A DNA stretch of 64,000 nucleotides, taken from positions 1 through 64,000 of the forward strand of contig JBARXJ010000038.1 in the NCBI GenBank assembly GCA_049647265.1, read 5' to 3'. This DNA is from JAAURB01 sp049647265 (GTDB taxonomy: Bacteria > Cyanobacteriota > Cyanobacteriia > Cyanobacteriales > Microcoleaceae). A program made the translations under genes and the position numbers. The notes beneath the pieces are model-generated. The model had not been told where the DNA came from, ran no database searches, and saw only the letters and a list, made by a program, of their open reading frames with translations. Shown one piece after another: positions 51,378 through 60,609 of this stretch. Position 1 is the stretch's first letter. Each line of letters begins with the position of its first letter.

Positions 51378-52883
51378 TTATTGAGTCATTTCGTGACCTT
51401 GATGAACAGTTTTGACCCATTTTAAACGTTTGGGACGCACCGAGATCCGAGTGGTAACACTACCGATTACAACAAACCAGTGAAACATATATAACGTACC
51501 ACGCAATGTTTGCAATAGGGTATTAAACCAGGTGTGCAGCGGTTGACGCTGATGGGTTGAGGGATTGAGAGTATGGGTTTGATCTGAGGCTGTGGGATTT
51601 AAGGCTAACTCAGACTCCGCCATTTCAATAAATTGTCGTTTTTGAGTCCGACGCAATCCCATAAACATACTGATAAACGATAGCATCACTGCTAACATTG
51701 TCAACGGACTGGTAATGGGAGGACGACGCAGCAGAAGTGCCATGAGACAGTCTGGTATGGCTGCTGTGGGTAAAACATATTGAAATAGGAGGAAATAGAA
51801 TAAGTCCCAGGTTTTCATGAAACTCATCCGATTTCGGACAATCAGTCTCCAATAATCCAGATACCGTTGATAACCCCCTTCTACCCAGCGGTTGCGTTGA
51901 TGCCACAAGGATTTTGCGGTGGTGACTCCTTCTTCTTGGACAGGGGGAAACATCATCAATTCGATATCCCACTGATCTAAATGCAGGCGAAAGGTTAAAT
52001 CTAAATCATCCGTAATGGTTTGTTCATTCCAACCGCCGCATCGATCTAGGGCCTGACGACGCACAAATTGACCGTTTCCCCGCAGTTCTCCCATGCCACC
52101 GAGGGCGACTCGTTTTTGTTGTAAAGTGGTATCGAGAACCATTTCTGCCGCTTGACTTCGCGTCCAAAAGTTGGTTGATTCGTTGGCAATGGCTTTACGA
52201 GTTTGAACCGCCCCCACTCGTTGATGTTCAAATAAAGGCAATACCCGACGCAATAAGTCCTGAGAGACCCTCGCATCCGCATCAAACACTCCAATAATTT
52301 CTCCTTGGGTCAGGGGTAAAACCTGATTCAACGCCCCAGATTTCCCCCCGCCATCGGTTGGTTTTCGCCGCAGGACGTTAAGTTGTTGATATTTTGGCAT
52401 CATTTGTTCCAGCAGCGTTGCCGTTTGGTCACTGCTATTGTCATCAATTACCCAGACCTCATAACAGTCTGTGGGATAATCTAGGTTACATAACCCTCGA
52501 ACGAGATTCTGTATCACAGCTTCCTCATTTTTCGCCGCCACCAGCAAGGAAACAAATGGCCAATCACTCTCAGCTTCTCCTGTCCACATTGGCGGTAGTT
52601 TTCGCGGCGATGTCAAGAGTAAACGAAAAACATGAATTGAAAAAATACCCGTTAAACCCAGAATCAACCAAGATCCCCAAGATACCAGGTGTAATGTAAT
52701 CGTACCTCCCCAAATCATACTGAGGGCAACAGCGGCTTTACGCCGTCGTCGGAGGTAATATTTCGGTTGATCGTAAACAGTCGGAGTAGACTCTAACGTT
52801 GAATCTGCAATGGGGTGATTATATTGGGTTGATTCTAAATCCTTCATATGCTTTGAGTTAGACGGTTGAGGGCGATGATTCAT
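51378..52883 (-). CDS. mgdA: Family 2 glycosyltransferase, probable monoglucosyldiacylglycerol synthase
   Basis: A 501-residue membrane glycosyltransferase. After two N-terminal helices it shows the GT2 core: LLVAAKNEEAVI, VWVIDDNSSD, VFDADA, RGNGQFVRR, TITDDLDLTFRL and the processive-type QRNRW motif, then more membrane helices. This set resembles Sll1377 of Synechocystis, which makes monoglucosyldiacylglycerol, the first step of thylakoid galactolipid synthesis. The symbol rests on memory of that family. It heads a likely operon with sucC and sucD. Confidence 0.7.
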   Translation of the reverse strand: MNHRPQPSNSKHMKDLESTQYNHPIADSTLESTPTVYDQPKYYLRRRRKAAVALSMIWGGTITLHLVSWGSWLILGLTGIFSIHVFRLLLTSPRKLPPMWTGEAESDWPFVSLLVAAKNEEAVIQNLVRGLCNLDYPTDCYEVWVIDDNSSDQTATLLEQMMPKYQQLNVLRRKPTDGGGKSGALNQVLPLTQGEIIGVFDADARVSQDLLRRVLPLFEHQRVGAVQTRKAIANESTNFWTRSQAAEMVLDTTLQQKRVALGGMGELRGNGQFVRRQALDRCGGWNEQTITDDLDLTFRLHLDQWDIELMMFPPVQEEGVTTAKSLWHQRNRWVEGGYQRYLDYWRLIVRNRMSFMKTWDLFYFLLFQYVLPTAAIPDCLMALLLRRPPITSPLTMLAVMLSFISMFMGLRRTQKRQFIEMAESELALNPTASDQTHTLNPSTHQRQPLHTWFNTLLQTLRGTLYMFHWFVVIGSVTTRISVRPKRLKWVKTVHQGHEMTQ

Positions 52884-53298
52884 CGGGTCATGGTTGATCC
52901 CAGCTTCTTGGATAGCTGCAAGAGCGATTGTGAATTGGGTTAATTTTTAGCGAGCCTTGACTATCCTCCCATAGATGATGTTGTTAATTTAACCTTCAAC
53001 TGTCATCGACGCGGTAGTTAGAGGTCAGAAAAATGACAGTTACTCCTCAGGACTGTTTGACGCAGCTCTGGTGAAGTTAAATTCTCCGATGGCTCATTCC
53101 TACAATCGCCACATTGTTATATAGTATCCAACATCTTATGTCATTTTGGGTAAATGATGGGAAATTTTTATGGGTTATCTTCCGTGATTAATCATCAGTG
53201 ATTACGTGAGAATCGCAAGAAATGGGTGGTATTTTTGCGATGGCGATCTTTAAAGTTATATTACTTCTACACCCTCAGGTATTGTGGTTCTATAAACT
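52884..53298. other. Divergent intergenic region with an inverted repeat
   Basis: 415 bp between the glycosyltransferase (minus) and the Ada-like gene (plus). It contains the 9-bp inverted repeat at 52998-53041 and TGATTAATCA near 53184. No ORF is seen. Confidence 0.5.
52998..53041. promoter_or_regulatory. 9-bp inverted repeat, possible operator
   Basis: AACTGTCAT (52998-53006) and ATGACAGTT (53033-53041) are perfect complements across 26 bases. It could bind a regulator of the divergent genes or form a hairpin. Confidence 0.35.
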
Positions 53299-54159
53299 AT
53301 GAATTCTATGCTTAACCCGACTCCTTCGACGGCTGAAGATTATGATCGAATGGCAGATGCGATCGCGTTTATCCAACAACATTATCAACAACAACCTGAT
53401 TTAGCCACCATTGCCAGCCAACTACATCTGAGTCCCTATCATTTTCAACGACTCTTTACAAAATGGGCAGGAATTAGTCCGAAACGTTTTTTACAATACC
53501 TAACTCTTGAATCGGCTAAATCTCAAATACTATCCCATAAAAGTGTACTGGATTTATCCTTAGAAGTGGGATTATCGGGAGCTGGGCGCTTGCATGATTT
53601 ATTTGTGACCTTAGAAGCGATTTCACCGGGGGAGTTTAAAACCCAAGGCGCTGGGTTACAAATTTATTATGGAATTCATCCGACTCCTTTTGGTGAGGCT
53701 TTAATTGCAATTACAAAAAGAGGAATTTGTCATCTCAGTTTCCCGGATCAGAGATGTTTACAAAATCCAGAACAATTGTTACGTGAAGATTGGAAAAATG
53801 CAGAAATTATTTTAGATAATCCTCAAACTAAAGTCGTTATTGAGCAAATTTGTTATTCAAATTTATTGAATCATCCTAAACCGTTAACGCTCCTGGTTAA
53901 AGGCACAAACTTTCAAATCAAAGTCTGGCAAGCCTTATTACAAATTCCGTTTGGCGAGACAACAACTTATCAAAAAATTGCTAATAATATGGGTTCTCCA
54001 AAAGCATCTCGGGCGGTTGGAAATGCCGTTGGTCAAAACCCAATCGCTTATTTAATTCCTTGTCATCGTGTCATTCGATCTTCGGGTGAATTAGGCGGAT
54101 ATCGCTGGGGAATAGAGCGCAAATCTATTATTTTGGATTGGGAATCTACCTCTATTTAA
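53299..54159 (+). CDS. Ada-like AraC regulator fused to O6-methylguanine-DNA methyltransferase
   Basis: A 286-residue protein. Residues ~15-115 are an AraC-type helix-turn-helix domain (ATIASQLHLSPYHFQRLFTK), and residues ~120-286 are the DNA-repair methyltransferase with the acceptor cysteine in IPCHRVIR, followed by GYRWGIERK. The N-terminal zinc/methyl-phosphotriester domain of E. coli Ada is absent, so induction by methyl transfer to Cys38 cannot occur. The next gene starts directly after its stop codon. Confidence 0.93.
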   Translation: MNSMLNPTPSTAEDYDRMADAIAFIQQHYQQQPDLATIASQLHLSPYHFQRLFTKWAGISPKRFLQYLTLESAKSQILSHKSVLDLSLEVGLSGAGRLHDLFVTLEAISPGEFKTQGAGLQIYYGIHPTPFGEALIAITKRGICHLSFPDQRCLQNPEQLLREDWKNAEIILDNPQTKVVIEQICYSNLLNHPKPLTLLVKGTNFQIKVWQALLQIPFGETTTYQKIANNMGSPKASRAVGNAVGQNPIAYLIPCHRVIRSSGELGGYRWGIERKSIILDWESTSI

Positions 54160-55017
54160 ATGATGAAAATTTTAGAAACTGCGGGATTTATACTGATTGC
54201 AGCATTGTGGGGTGGATCGTTTTTATTTATGCGAATTGCTGCCCCTGTACTCGGCCCAATTTGGTTAATTGAAATTCGGGTTTTACTGGCAGGTTTAAGT
54301 TTATTACCTGTTTTAATTAAGCTGAATTTATTCTCAGAACTTCGCCGCCATTGGAAACATTTATTTGTTGTCGGTTGTTTAAACTCCGCCATTCCCTTTT
54401 CACTCTATGCGTTTGCGTCTTTATTTCTACCCGCAGGATTTACTGCTATTTTAAATGCAACCACTCCATTATTTGGCGTAATTATTGCTTTAATTTGGTT
54501 AAAAGAAAAACTAACCATTTATCGAATCATTGGCTTAATTTTAGGATTTATTGGAGTAACTTTGTTAGTTGGATGGCAATCTTTGCAAGGAGATTTAGTC
54601 ATTTTAATCGCAGTTTTTGCAGGAATTTCAGCCGCTTTAATGTATGCGATCGCAGCTCCCTATGTTAAACTCAAACTATCCGGTGTTCCTTCATTAGTCA
54701 TTACAACGGGAAGCTTATTAAGTGCGGCAGTATTTCTACTTCCTTTTTTACCCTTTACTATTCCTCAAAATCAGGTCACTTTTCAAGCTATTATTGCTGT
54801 TATTTCTCTCGCATTATTCTCAACTGCATTAGCTTATATTCTTTTTTATAGAATTATTCAAAAAATCGGTTCAACGCGGGCTTTAACCGTGGCTTATTTA
54901 GTGCCTATCTTTGCAATGACTTGGGGGGCAATTTTTCTACAAGAAGCCATTACAATTTCAATGGTATTAAGTTGTGGTTTAATTTTAGTAGGAACAGCGA
55001 TCGCCAATAGAAGTTAA
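54160..55017 (+). CDS. EamA/DMT-superfamily transporter
   Basis: A 285-residue membrane protein with about ten helices in two EamA repeats: the first opens FILIAALWGGSFLFMRI, and the second has FAGISAALMYAIAAPYVKL. The family exports amino acids, nucleobases or other metabolites; the substrate is unknown. The ATG follows the Ada-like stop with no gap, so translational coupling is likely. A functional link to DNA repair is not obvious. Confidence 0.92.
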   Translation: MMKILETAGFILIAALWGGSFLFMRIAAPVLGPIWLIEIRVLLAGLSLLPVLIKLNLFSELRRHWKHLFVVGCLNSAIPFSLYAFASLFLPAGFTAILNATTPLFGVIIALIWLKEKLTIYRIIGLILGFIGVTLLVGWQSLQGDLVILIAVFAGISAALMYAIAAPYVKLKLSGVPSLVITTGSLLSAAVFLLPFLPFTIPQNQVTFQAIIAVISLALFSTALAYILFYRIIQKIGSTRALTVAYLVPIFAMTWGAIFLQEAITISMVLSCGLILVGTAIANRS

Positions 55018-55019
55018 GA

Positions 55020-55994
55020 TTAAGGTTTACGAGCGATAATATAATAACGCCATGGGGCAGGATATCCTTCTTGAGTTAAACTGGGGTTGTTGGGGTCAAG
55101 AAATTGTTCTAAACTATCGATATCTGCCCAAGCAGTTCGGCGTTGTTCTTGGATAGAAAGAGGTTCTGCGAAAAAGCATTGTATCTGCTGAAAACCAGCC
55201 CGCGCGATCCAATTTTCTAGACAGGTTTGGGTGGGTAAAAACCAAATTCCTCTAGCATTTGCATATCGTTTTCTTGGAGTTAATGCGATAGGTAATTCTC
55301 CAGGAATACCTTGACAGTCGATAACAATTTCTCCGCCAGAAGAGAGGGCGCTGTACATTTTTCTGAGTAAACTAACGGGATCGGTATGATGATATAATAT
55401 TCCCAGGCAAAAGATTGTATCGAAAAAGTTAGGATATAAATCAATCTGTTCAACCCCTAAAAGTTCAAAATAGAGATTATTTTGTTGTATAATATTTTGA
55501 ATTAGTTGATAGTTCCAAAAGTGCTTACCATAGGGTTCAAATCCTATCACAATTTCGGGCTGTTGATCGGCCATCCGAAACATAAAATAACCATTGTGAC
55601 AGCCAATATCAGCCACTTTACGAGCTTTTAAAGGAGTAATATAAGGTAATATTCTTTCCCATTTCCAGTCCGAACGCCACTCCGCATCAATCAAGGTTCC
55701 GAAGAATTCAAACGGCCCTTTTTTCCAAGGACAAAAAGTAGTTAAGCTTTGATGCAATTGTTGTTGATCTTCGGTAGAAAGTTCATTTCTATCTCCGATT
55801 TTTATAATAGAATCAGATAGATCAAAATTATCAGTTTGTAAATGTTGTATTGCCTCAACAGCTTGAGAATATTTTAGAGTTCGAGGTTCATATAAACGAG
55901 ATTGTCTGAGGGAACGAATACTAATAATTTCATCAGTTTTTAAAACAGTATTGTAAGATATTAAATAATCTGGCGGACAATATAGGTTGGTCAT
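55020..55994 (-). CDS. cmoB: tRNA U34 carboxymethyltransferase
   Basis: A methyltransferase-fold enzyme that uses carboxy-SAM from CmoA to make cmo5U34 in the wobble position of tRNA. It shows the CmoB-type CPWKKGPFEFFG, DAEWRSDWKWER, VADIGCHNGYFMFRM, LGILYHHTDPVSLL and TAWADIDSL motifs. The frame runs to 56081, but its first 29 codons lie in heptad-repeat-like sequence, so MTNLYCPPDY at 55994 is preferred. It follows cmoA on the same strand, about 100 bp from the end of cmoA. Confidence 0.88.
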   Translation of the reverse strand: MTNLYCPPDYLISYNTVLKTDEIISIRSLRQSRLYEPRTLKYSQAVEAIQHLQTDNFDLSDSIIKIGDRNELSTEDQQQLHQSLTTFCPWKKGPFEFFGTLIDAEWRSDWKWERILPYITPLKARKVADIGCHNGYFMFRMADQQPEIVIGFEPYGKHFWNYQLIQNIIQQNNLYFELLGVEQIDLYPNFFDTIFCLGILYHHTDPVSLLRKMYSALSSGGEIVIDCQGIPGELPIALTPRKRYANARGIWFLPTQTCLENWIARAGFQQIQCFFAEPLSIQEQRRTAWADIDSLEQFLDPNNPSLTQEGYPAPWRYYIIARKP

Positions 55995-56092
55995 TAGTTG
56001 TTGGTAATTAGTTGCTGGCAATTTATTATAGATGAGAGTATTATTCTGTATTCTTAACAAAGAAAAAACAACAAATAACAAACAACGAAGTT

Positions 56093-56848
56093 TTACTTCA
56101 AAGCCACAAACGAGACAAAGTTATGGAGTTTAATTAAAGTATCAACAGACTGAAAACCACTATTTTGTAACATTTGAATTTGCTCAGTTTCTGTCAAAGG
56201 AATTAACACATTTTCTAACGCTTCCTTTTTCCGTTCTATTTCGGTTTTAGCATAACCATTTCTGGCTTTAAACTGTTCGTAATGACGGGTAATAGTTTCT
56301 TGAAACTGAGGACAGCTAGATCGAACTTTCTCGCTTACAAAAAGTAATCCACCCGGGACTAAACCGTTATAAATAGTTTGTAATAATTTCTGTCGTTGAG
56401 GTAGAGGCAAAAATTGTAGGGTGTAATTCATCACCACCACACTACTATTTTCAAAAGAACAATTCTCCGCTTTATCGCACAGTAATTCTAGTTGATGAAA
56501 CGGTTGAATATGCGCTAACTTTTCTTTGGCTTTTGCTAACATTGCCTCAGAATTATCAATCCCCACTAGCATCGCTGGCTGCTGTGAAAATCGCCCAAAT
56601 AATTCTAAAAAAGTCCCCGTTGAACAGCCGACATCAATCATCCGAGTTTTGGGTTGATAATAAGCTAACGCCCATTGTACGGCTGCTGCAATAACCTCTC
56701 GATAAAGCGGAACAGAACGCGATACCATATTATCAAAAACTCGAACCACTTCTTCGTTGAATACAAATGGTTTTGGCCAGGGTGCTTGATTAAATAATTG
56801 GTCGGTTTCAGAACTGAGATAAAGTTCAGTTTCTAGGGAATTTGTCAT
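56093..56848 (-). CDS. cmoA: Carboxy-S-adenosyl-L-methionine synthase
   Basis: A 251-residue enzyme that converts SAM and prephenate to carboxy-SAM for CmoB. It shows the family-specific VFDNMVSRSVPLYREV, the Rossmann motif VGCSTGTFLELF, VVMNYTLQFLP and VSEKV. It is upstream of cmoB on the same strand, which supports both calls. The first 20 residues are longer than in E. coli CmoA. Between the two genes lies heptad-type repeat sequence. Confidence 0.92.
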   Translation of the reverse strand: MTNSLETELYLSSETDQLFNQAPWPKPFVFNEEVVRVFDNMVSRSVPLYREVIAAAVQWALAYYQPKTRMIDVGCSTGTFLELFGRFSQQPAMLVGIDNSEAMLAKAKEKLAHIQPFHQLELLCDKAENCSFENSSVVVMNYTLQFLPLPQRQKLLQTIYNGLVPGGLLFVSEKVRSSCPQFQETITRHYEQFKARNGYAKTEIERKKEALENVLIPLTETEQIQMLQNSGFQSVDTLIKLHNFVSFVALK

Positions 56849-56955
56849 CTCATACTATAAACTTTGGCAAGAAGTCTATTTGAATCTTTTAAATAATCAT
56901 AGCCCGGATAAGTTTCATATTATACGCTAAACTCAATACTTTACTATGTTTGATT

Positions 56956-57987
56956 ATGTCCGTTTTATCTACTGAATTACAACAACGCTTGGCAACCCCG
57001 CTTAAAATTGGTGATGTTGAAGTCAATAGTCGGGTTTTGCAGTCGCCCTTGTCCGGGGTAACAGACTTAGTTTTCCGGCGGTTAGTGCGGCGTTATGCGC
57101 CCTCGTCGATGATGTATACCGAAATGGTTCATGCCAGTCAGGTGTGTCATGTGCGGGAGTTACCTAAAATTATGGAAGTCGATCGAAATGAACGTCCTAT
57201 TAGTATTCAACTATTTGACTGTCGTCCTGATTTTTTAGTGGCTGCTGCCCATATGGCGGTGAAAGAAGGGGCAGATACTATTGATATTAATATGGGATGT
57301 CCGGTGAATAAAATTACTAAAAATGGTGGCGGTTCATCGTTATTACGACAACCCGAAGTTGCAGAACAATTAGTCAGTGCCATTGCAGACGCGGTGGATA
57401 TTCCAGTGACAGTTAAAACTCGTATTGGTTGGGATGATAGCGAAATTACGATTTTAGACTTTGCTCAACGGATGGAAAATGCCGGGGCAAAAATGATTAC
57501 GATTCATGGACGAACTCGCGCTCAAGGGTATAATGGCAAGGCAAACTGGTCTTGGATTGCTAAAGTCAAGCAAGTTGTGTCTATTCCTGTTATTGCCAAT
57601 GGTGATATCTTTTCGGTTGAAGATGCAGTACAATGTTTAGTCGAAACCGGGGCAGATGGGGTAATGTGTTCGCGAGGAACGTTAGGATATCCGTTTTTAG
57701 TGGGAGAAATTGACTACTTTTTAAAAACCGGAACGTATCAACAACAACCCACCTTAATTGAACGTTTGGAATGTGCAAAAGAACATCTCAAAGGATTATG
57801 GGAATATAAAGGACAACGAGGCATTTATCAATCTCGGAAACACATGACTTGGTATGTGAAAGGGTTTCCTGGGGCGAATGAATTACGCAACCAACTTGCC
57901 CGAGTTGAAACTGTAGAAGCAGGGTATGAATTAATCGATCAAGCCATTACTCAATTGACCTCAGAAGAGATAGATTTAATCGGTTGA
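56956..57987 (+). CDS. dusB: tRNA-dihydrouridine synthase, DusB/NifR3 type
   Basis: A 343-residue FMN enzyme reducing uridines in tRNA D-loops. It shows LQSPLSGVTDLVFRRL, the catalytic cysteine in INMGCPVNKI, the phosphate-binding VTVKTRIGWDD, ITIHGRTRAQGY and IANGDIFS. ATG at 56956 is preferred over the in-frame TTG at 56950. Its 3' end overlaps the convergent phosphatase gene by 12 bp. Confidence 0.95.
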   Translation: MSVLSTELQQRLATPLKIGDVEVNSRVLQSPLSGVTDLVFRRLVRRYAPSSMMYTEMVHASQVCHVRELPKIMEVDRNERPISIQLFDCRPDFLVAAAHMAVKEGADTIDINMGCPVNKITKNGGGSSLLRQPEVAEQLVSAIADAVDIPVTVKTRIGWDDSEITILDFAQRMENAGAKMITIHGRTRAQGYNGKANWSWIAKVKQVVSIPVIANGDIFSVEDAVQCLVETGADGVMCSRGTLGYPFLVGEIDYFLKTGTYQQQPTLIERLECAKEHLKGLWEYKGQRGIYQSRKHMTWYVKGFPGANELRNQLARVETVEAGYELIDQAITQLTSEEIDLIG

Positions 57988-60066
57988 AATCACCTCAGCC
58001 TTAATTAAAATCACCGTAATATTATCATGACCATTCTGTTGATTGGCTAAATCAATTAATGATTGTACACCCTGATGTAAATTGCTACCCGAGTCTAATA
58101 ACAAATCAAGATGAGTGGACTGATAAGTTTCTAATAAATTATTGTCTGTTAAGCCATCTGAAGCTAAGATAAATAAAGTATCTTCATTGACTTCTAAAAA
58201 CTGAATACCCGGCTGTAGATAAGATTGATCCCGTGGGCCTAATGCCTGGGTCAGTTGATAGGCATCCGGACTGCTATAAGCGGTTTCGGGGTCGATGCCT
58301 TGCTGAATAGCCCGTTGTCCCACTTCATGGTCAGTGGTAATCTGTTCTAACCCACCTTGGCGAGTTAAACGATAGAGGCGGCTGTCTCCCACATGGGCAA
58401 TACCAACCTGATTATCTGCCACGACTGCCATCACTAACGTGGTTCCCATCCGTCCGACCCCTGAACGCACGCCTTGCTGATTTAAATCATAGATAATATG
58501 ATTGGCGTGTTCAATCGCTTCTCGAATCATTTCCGGTGTGGGTAATTCTCCCACCCACTCACTATGAAAATATTGTCTGAGGGTATCGACAGCAAGCTGA
58601 CTAGCAACATCTCCCCCGGCGTGTCCTCCCATGCCGTCACAAAGCACATATAACCCCTTGACATCCAGGGTTTCACCAGAAAGAGTCTGTTGATAATTTA
58701 ACAGGGTTTGAATCCCAAATGCATCCTCATTACGTTGACGTTGACGACCCACATTCGACCCCCCCACGGCTTGTAATTGTTTGAGTGGAATTCGTTTCGG
58801 CACTGTGGGTGCTATACTTTGATCGCTTTGATCGTTAGTGTCAATTTGTAGCTGAGTAGTACCACTGGCAGGCGTAGTCGAATCGTCGGGCTGAACCTCC
58901 AGTAATGCCTTGGCTAAACCTGTTTGTAATTGTTCTAGCGTTTCAATTTCACCTTCACTTAATTGCTGTAAAATTTGAGTGACTGAACCAAATAAAGTGC
59001 GTTGAGACTCTTGAAATAACTGTTTCCAAGCTTGTCCGAGTTCTGTTAAACTCAGGTTTACATCTTCCGGTTCAGGATAAAGCCGCTGTAAACAAACTTT
59101 CGGGGGAGTGGTGGGTCTAATCCGTAAGTTTGCTAATTCTAAAAGACTCTGACGGCATTGCCACGGGGTTAAAAGTCCCCATAATTCAGCCATTTGTTGT
59201 AACCAGAGAATAATTTGTTCAGCCGTTGTTTGAGGCTGTTTGAGTTGTTCAGACAGACGGGGAAAAGCGGTAAAATCTTCGAGTAAAATAACTGTATTGG
59301 GGGGCTGTTGCCAAGCATCCTGAAGTTGAGGTAACTGTTGAGGACGTTGAGATTGTAGCGTGATATAAGCCCTCGCGGTTGGAATAATAAAAGGTTCCAT
59401 TTTCATCTCCTCTGGCGTGGTGGCAGAGGCTTGTAATGCTTGGATGGGTGAGACTTGTAACGGTTGGCAATCTAAGACAGAAACCATCACTGTTTCATTG
59501 TCTGATTCTTGGGGTAAAGGTTCAACTAACTGATAACGTTGTTGAGAATCTAAATACTCTCCCACATTTTGGGCAATCGGTTTTGACAGGGTTTGATCTT
59601 CTGAAGGCTTTTCTGAGGGGTCTGTAACGGTTGTGAGGGAATCATCTGCTGGGACTTGGCTTTTGTCGATAGTTGCAGACATCCAAACCTCTGAGTCTTT
59701 TTTCTCTACAACTTCTGAAGTTGATAACTCTGTTGTTGTCTCTACTTTAGGCTTGGATTCTGGGACAGAGGCTTCAAGAATATCTGAAACGGATTCAACG
59801 GAGTCTGAAGTTGAGGCGGTTGCCCCGGATAAATTATCCCCATCGACAGCAACAGTTTCTGTGGCAGTGACTTCCTGTACACCATAAGACACAATCGCCT
59901 GTAAAATTGTCCCCGTTAACGCACCGCAGTTTGGGCAATTAAGAAGATTAAGTGAGACTGAAGTACCGCAATCTGGACAAAATTTATGGGTCAGGGATGT
60001 GCCACACTGCTGACAAAATTTATTGGGATTCGGATTAGCAAACTGACATTGGGGACAAACCAGCAT
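57976..60066 (-). CDS. PP2C-type Ser/Thr phosphatase with N-terminal zinc ribbons
   Basis: A 696-residue protein. Residues 1-~52 carry zinc ribbons with four CxxC pairs (CPQC, CQQC, CPDC, CPNC). A long Ser/Thr/Glu-rich linker (~60-200) looks disordered; a middle domain follows (~200-400). The C-terminal ~265 residues are a PP2C phosphatase with VLCDGMGGHAGGDVAS, GMGTTL-like GRMGTTLVM, HVGDSRLYR and GHDNITVI, and all metal Asp are kept. Proteins of this build often pair with kinases; the YegI-like kinase at 32575 is a candidate partner. Confidence 0.9.
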   Translation of the reverse strand: MLVCPQCQFANPNPNKFCQQCGTSLTHKFCPDCGTSVSLNLLNCPNCGALTGTILQAIVSYGVQEVTATETVAVDGDNLSGATASTSDSVESVSDILEASVPESKPKVETTTELSTSEVVEKKDSEVWMSATIDKSQVPADDSLTTVTDPSEKPSEDQTLSKPIAQNVGEYLDSQQRYQLVEPLPQESDNETVMVSVLDCQPLQVSPIQALQASATTPEEMKMEPFIIPTARAYITLQSQRPQQLPQLQDAWQQPPNTVILLEDFTAFPRLSEQLKQPQTTAEQIILWLQQMAELWGLLTPWQCRQSLLELANLRIRPTTPPKVCLQRLYPEPEDVNLSLTELGQAWKQLFQESQRTLFGSVTQILQQLSEGEIETLEQLQTGLAKALLEVQPDDSTTPASGTTQLQIDTNDQSDQSIAPTVPKRIPLKQLQAVGGSNVGRQRQRNEDAFGIQTLLNYQQTLSGETLDVKGLYVLCDGMGGHAGGDVASQLAVDTLRQYFHSEWVGELPTPEMIREAIEHANHIIYDLNQQGVRSGVGRMGTTLVMAVVADNQVGIAHVGDSRLYRLTRQGGLEQITTDHEVGQRAIQQGIDPETAYSSPDAYQLTQALGPRDQSYLQPGIQFLEVNEDTLFILASDGLTDNNLLETYQSTHLDLLLDSGSNLHQGVQSLIDLANQQNGHDNITVILIKAEVISTD

Positions 60067-60609
60067 AGTTTCAAAATTCCCCCCCAGTTAACAATGGGTC
60101 GGGTCATGTTGAGTGATCAGTCCTCATTCTAAGCTAGATTTACATTGAATGCCGTTTTTCGCGGGTAACTCACCTAGAAATTCTCTACAATTCTCAAGCT
60201 TCGTTGCTTTTATTTCTGAATAAATCTAAATTTTAAGCCGAATAATTTACTTGTTAAAGTTTAGTAAGTTATAGCATTTGTGATATATAGAGCGTTGCTA
60301 TTAGATTGGGTAGTTTTTTTATAAAATTTTAATTTTTCTCAGTTCAACTGTAGGGGTTTGTTAAAAATATGAATTAGAGAGTTGAGTTAAAACCATTAAT
60401 TACTATTTAAAATCCATAAGATATGTAATGTTATATATAATCTCTCTAAATTTTAAATATAGTATCGATACTATAAAACAAAGTTAACTAAAATAGATAA
60501 TTAAATTGATAAGCTTTTAACAGATGCCCTATAAAAACTTTATATAAGATACAATTACTTTGTATAATATACAGCTTAATTCACCCAACACGCTAAGGAA
60601 ACCCTTTTA
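60067..60609. other. AT-rich intergenic region with an 18-bp palindrome
   Basis: 543 bp, divergent between the phosphatase and DUF1995 genes. It is strongly AT-rich after 60200, without ORF or recognised RNA. It contains the palindrome at 60458-60475. Confidence 0.5.
60458..60475. promoter_or_regulatory. Perfect 18-bp palindrome, possible operator
   Basis: TATAGTATCGATACTATA is fully self-complementary. It lies 135 bp upstream of the DUF1995 start and could bind a dimeric regulator. Confidence 0.4.

Noticed and set aside
55520..55545. GGGTTCAAATCCTA, like a tRNA T-arm
   Set aside because: It lies inside the cmoB coding sequence and no acceptor stem or anticodon arm can be drawn around it.
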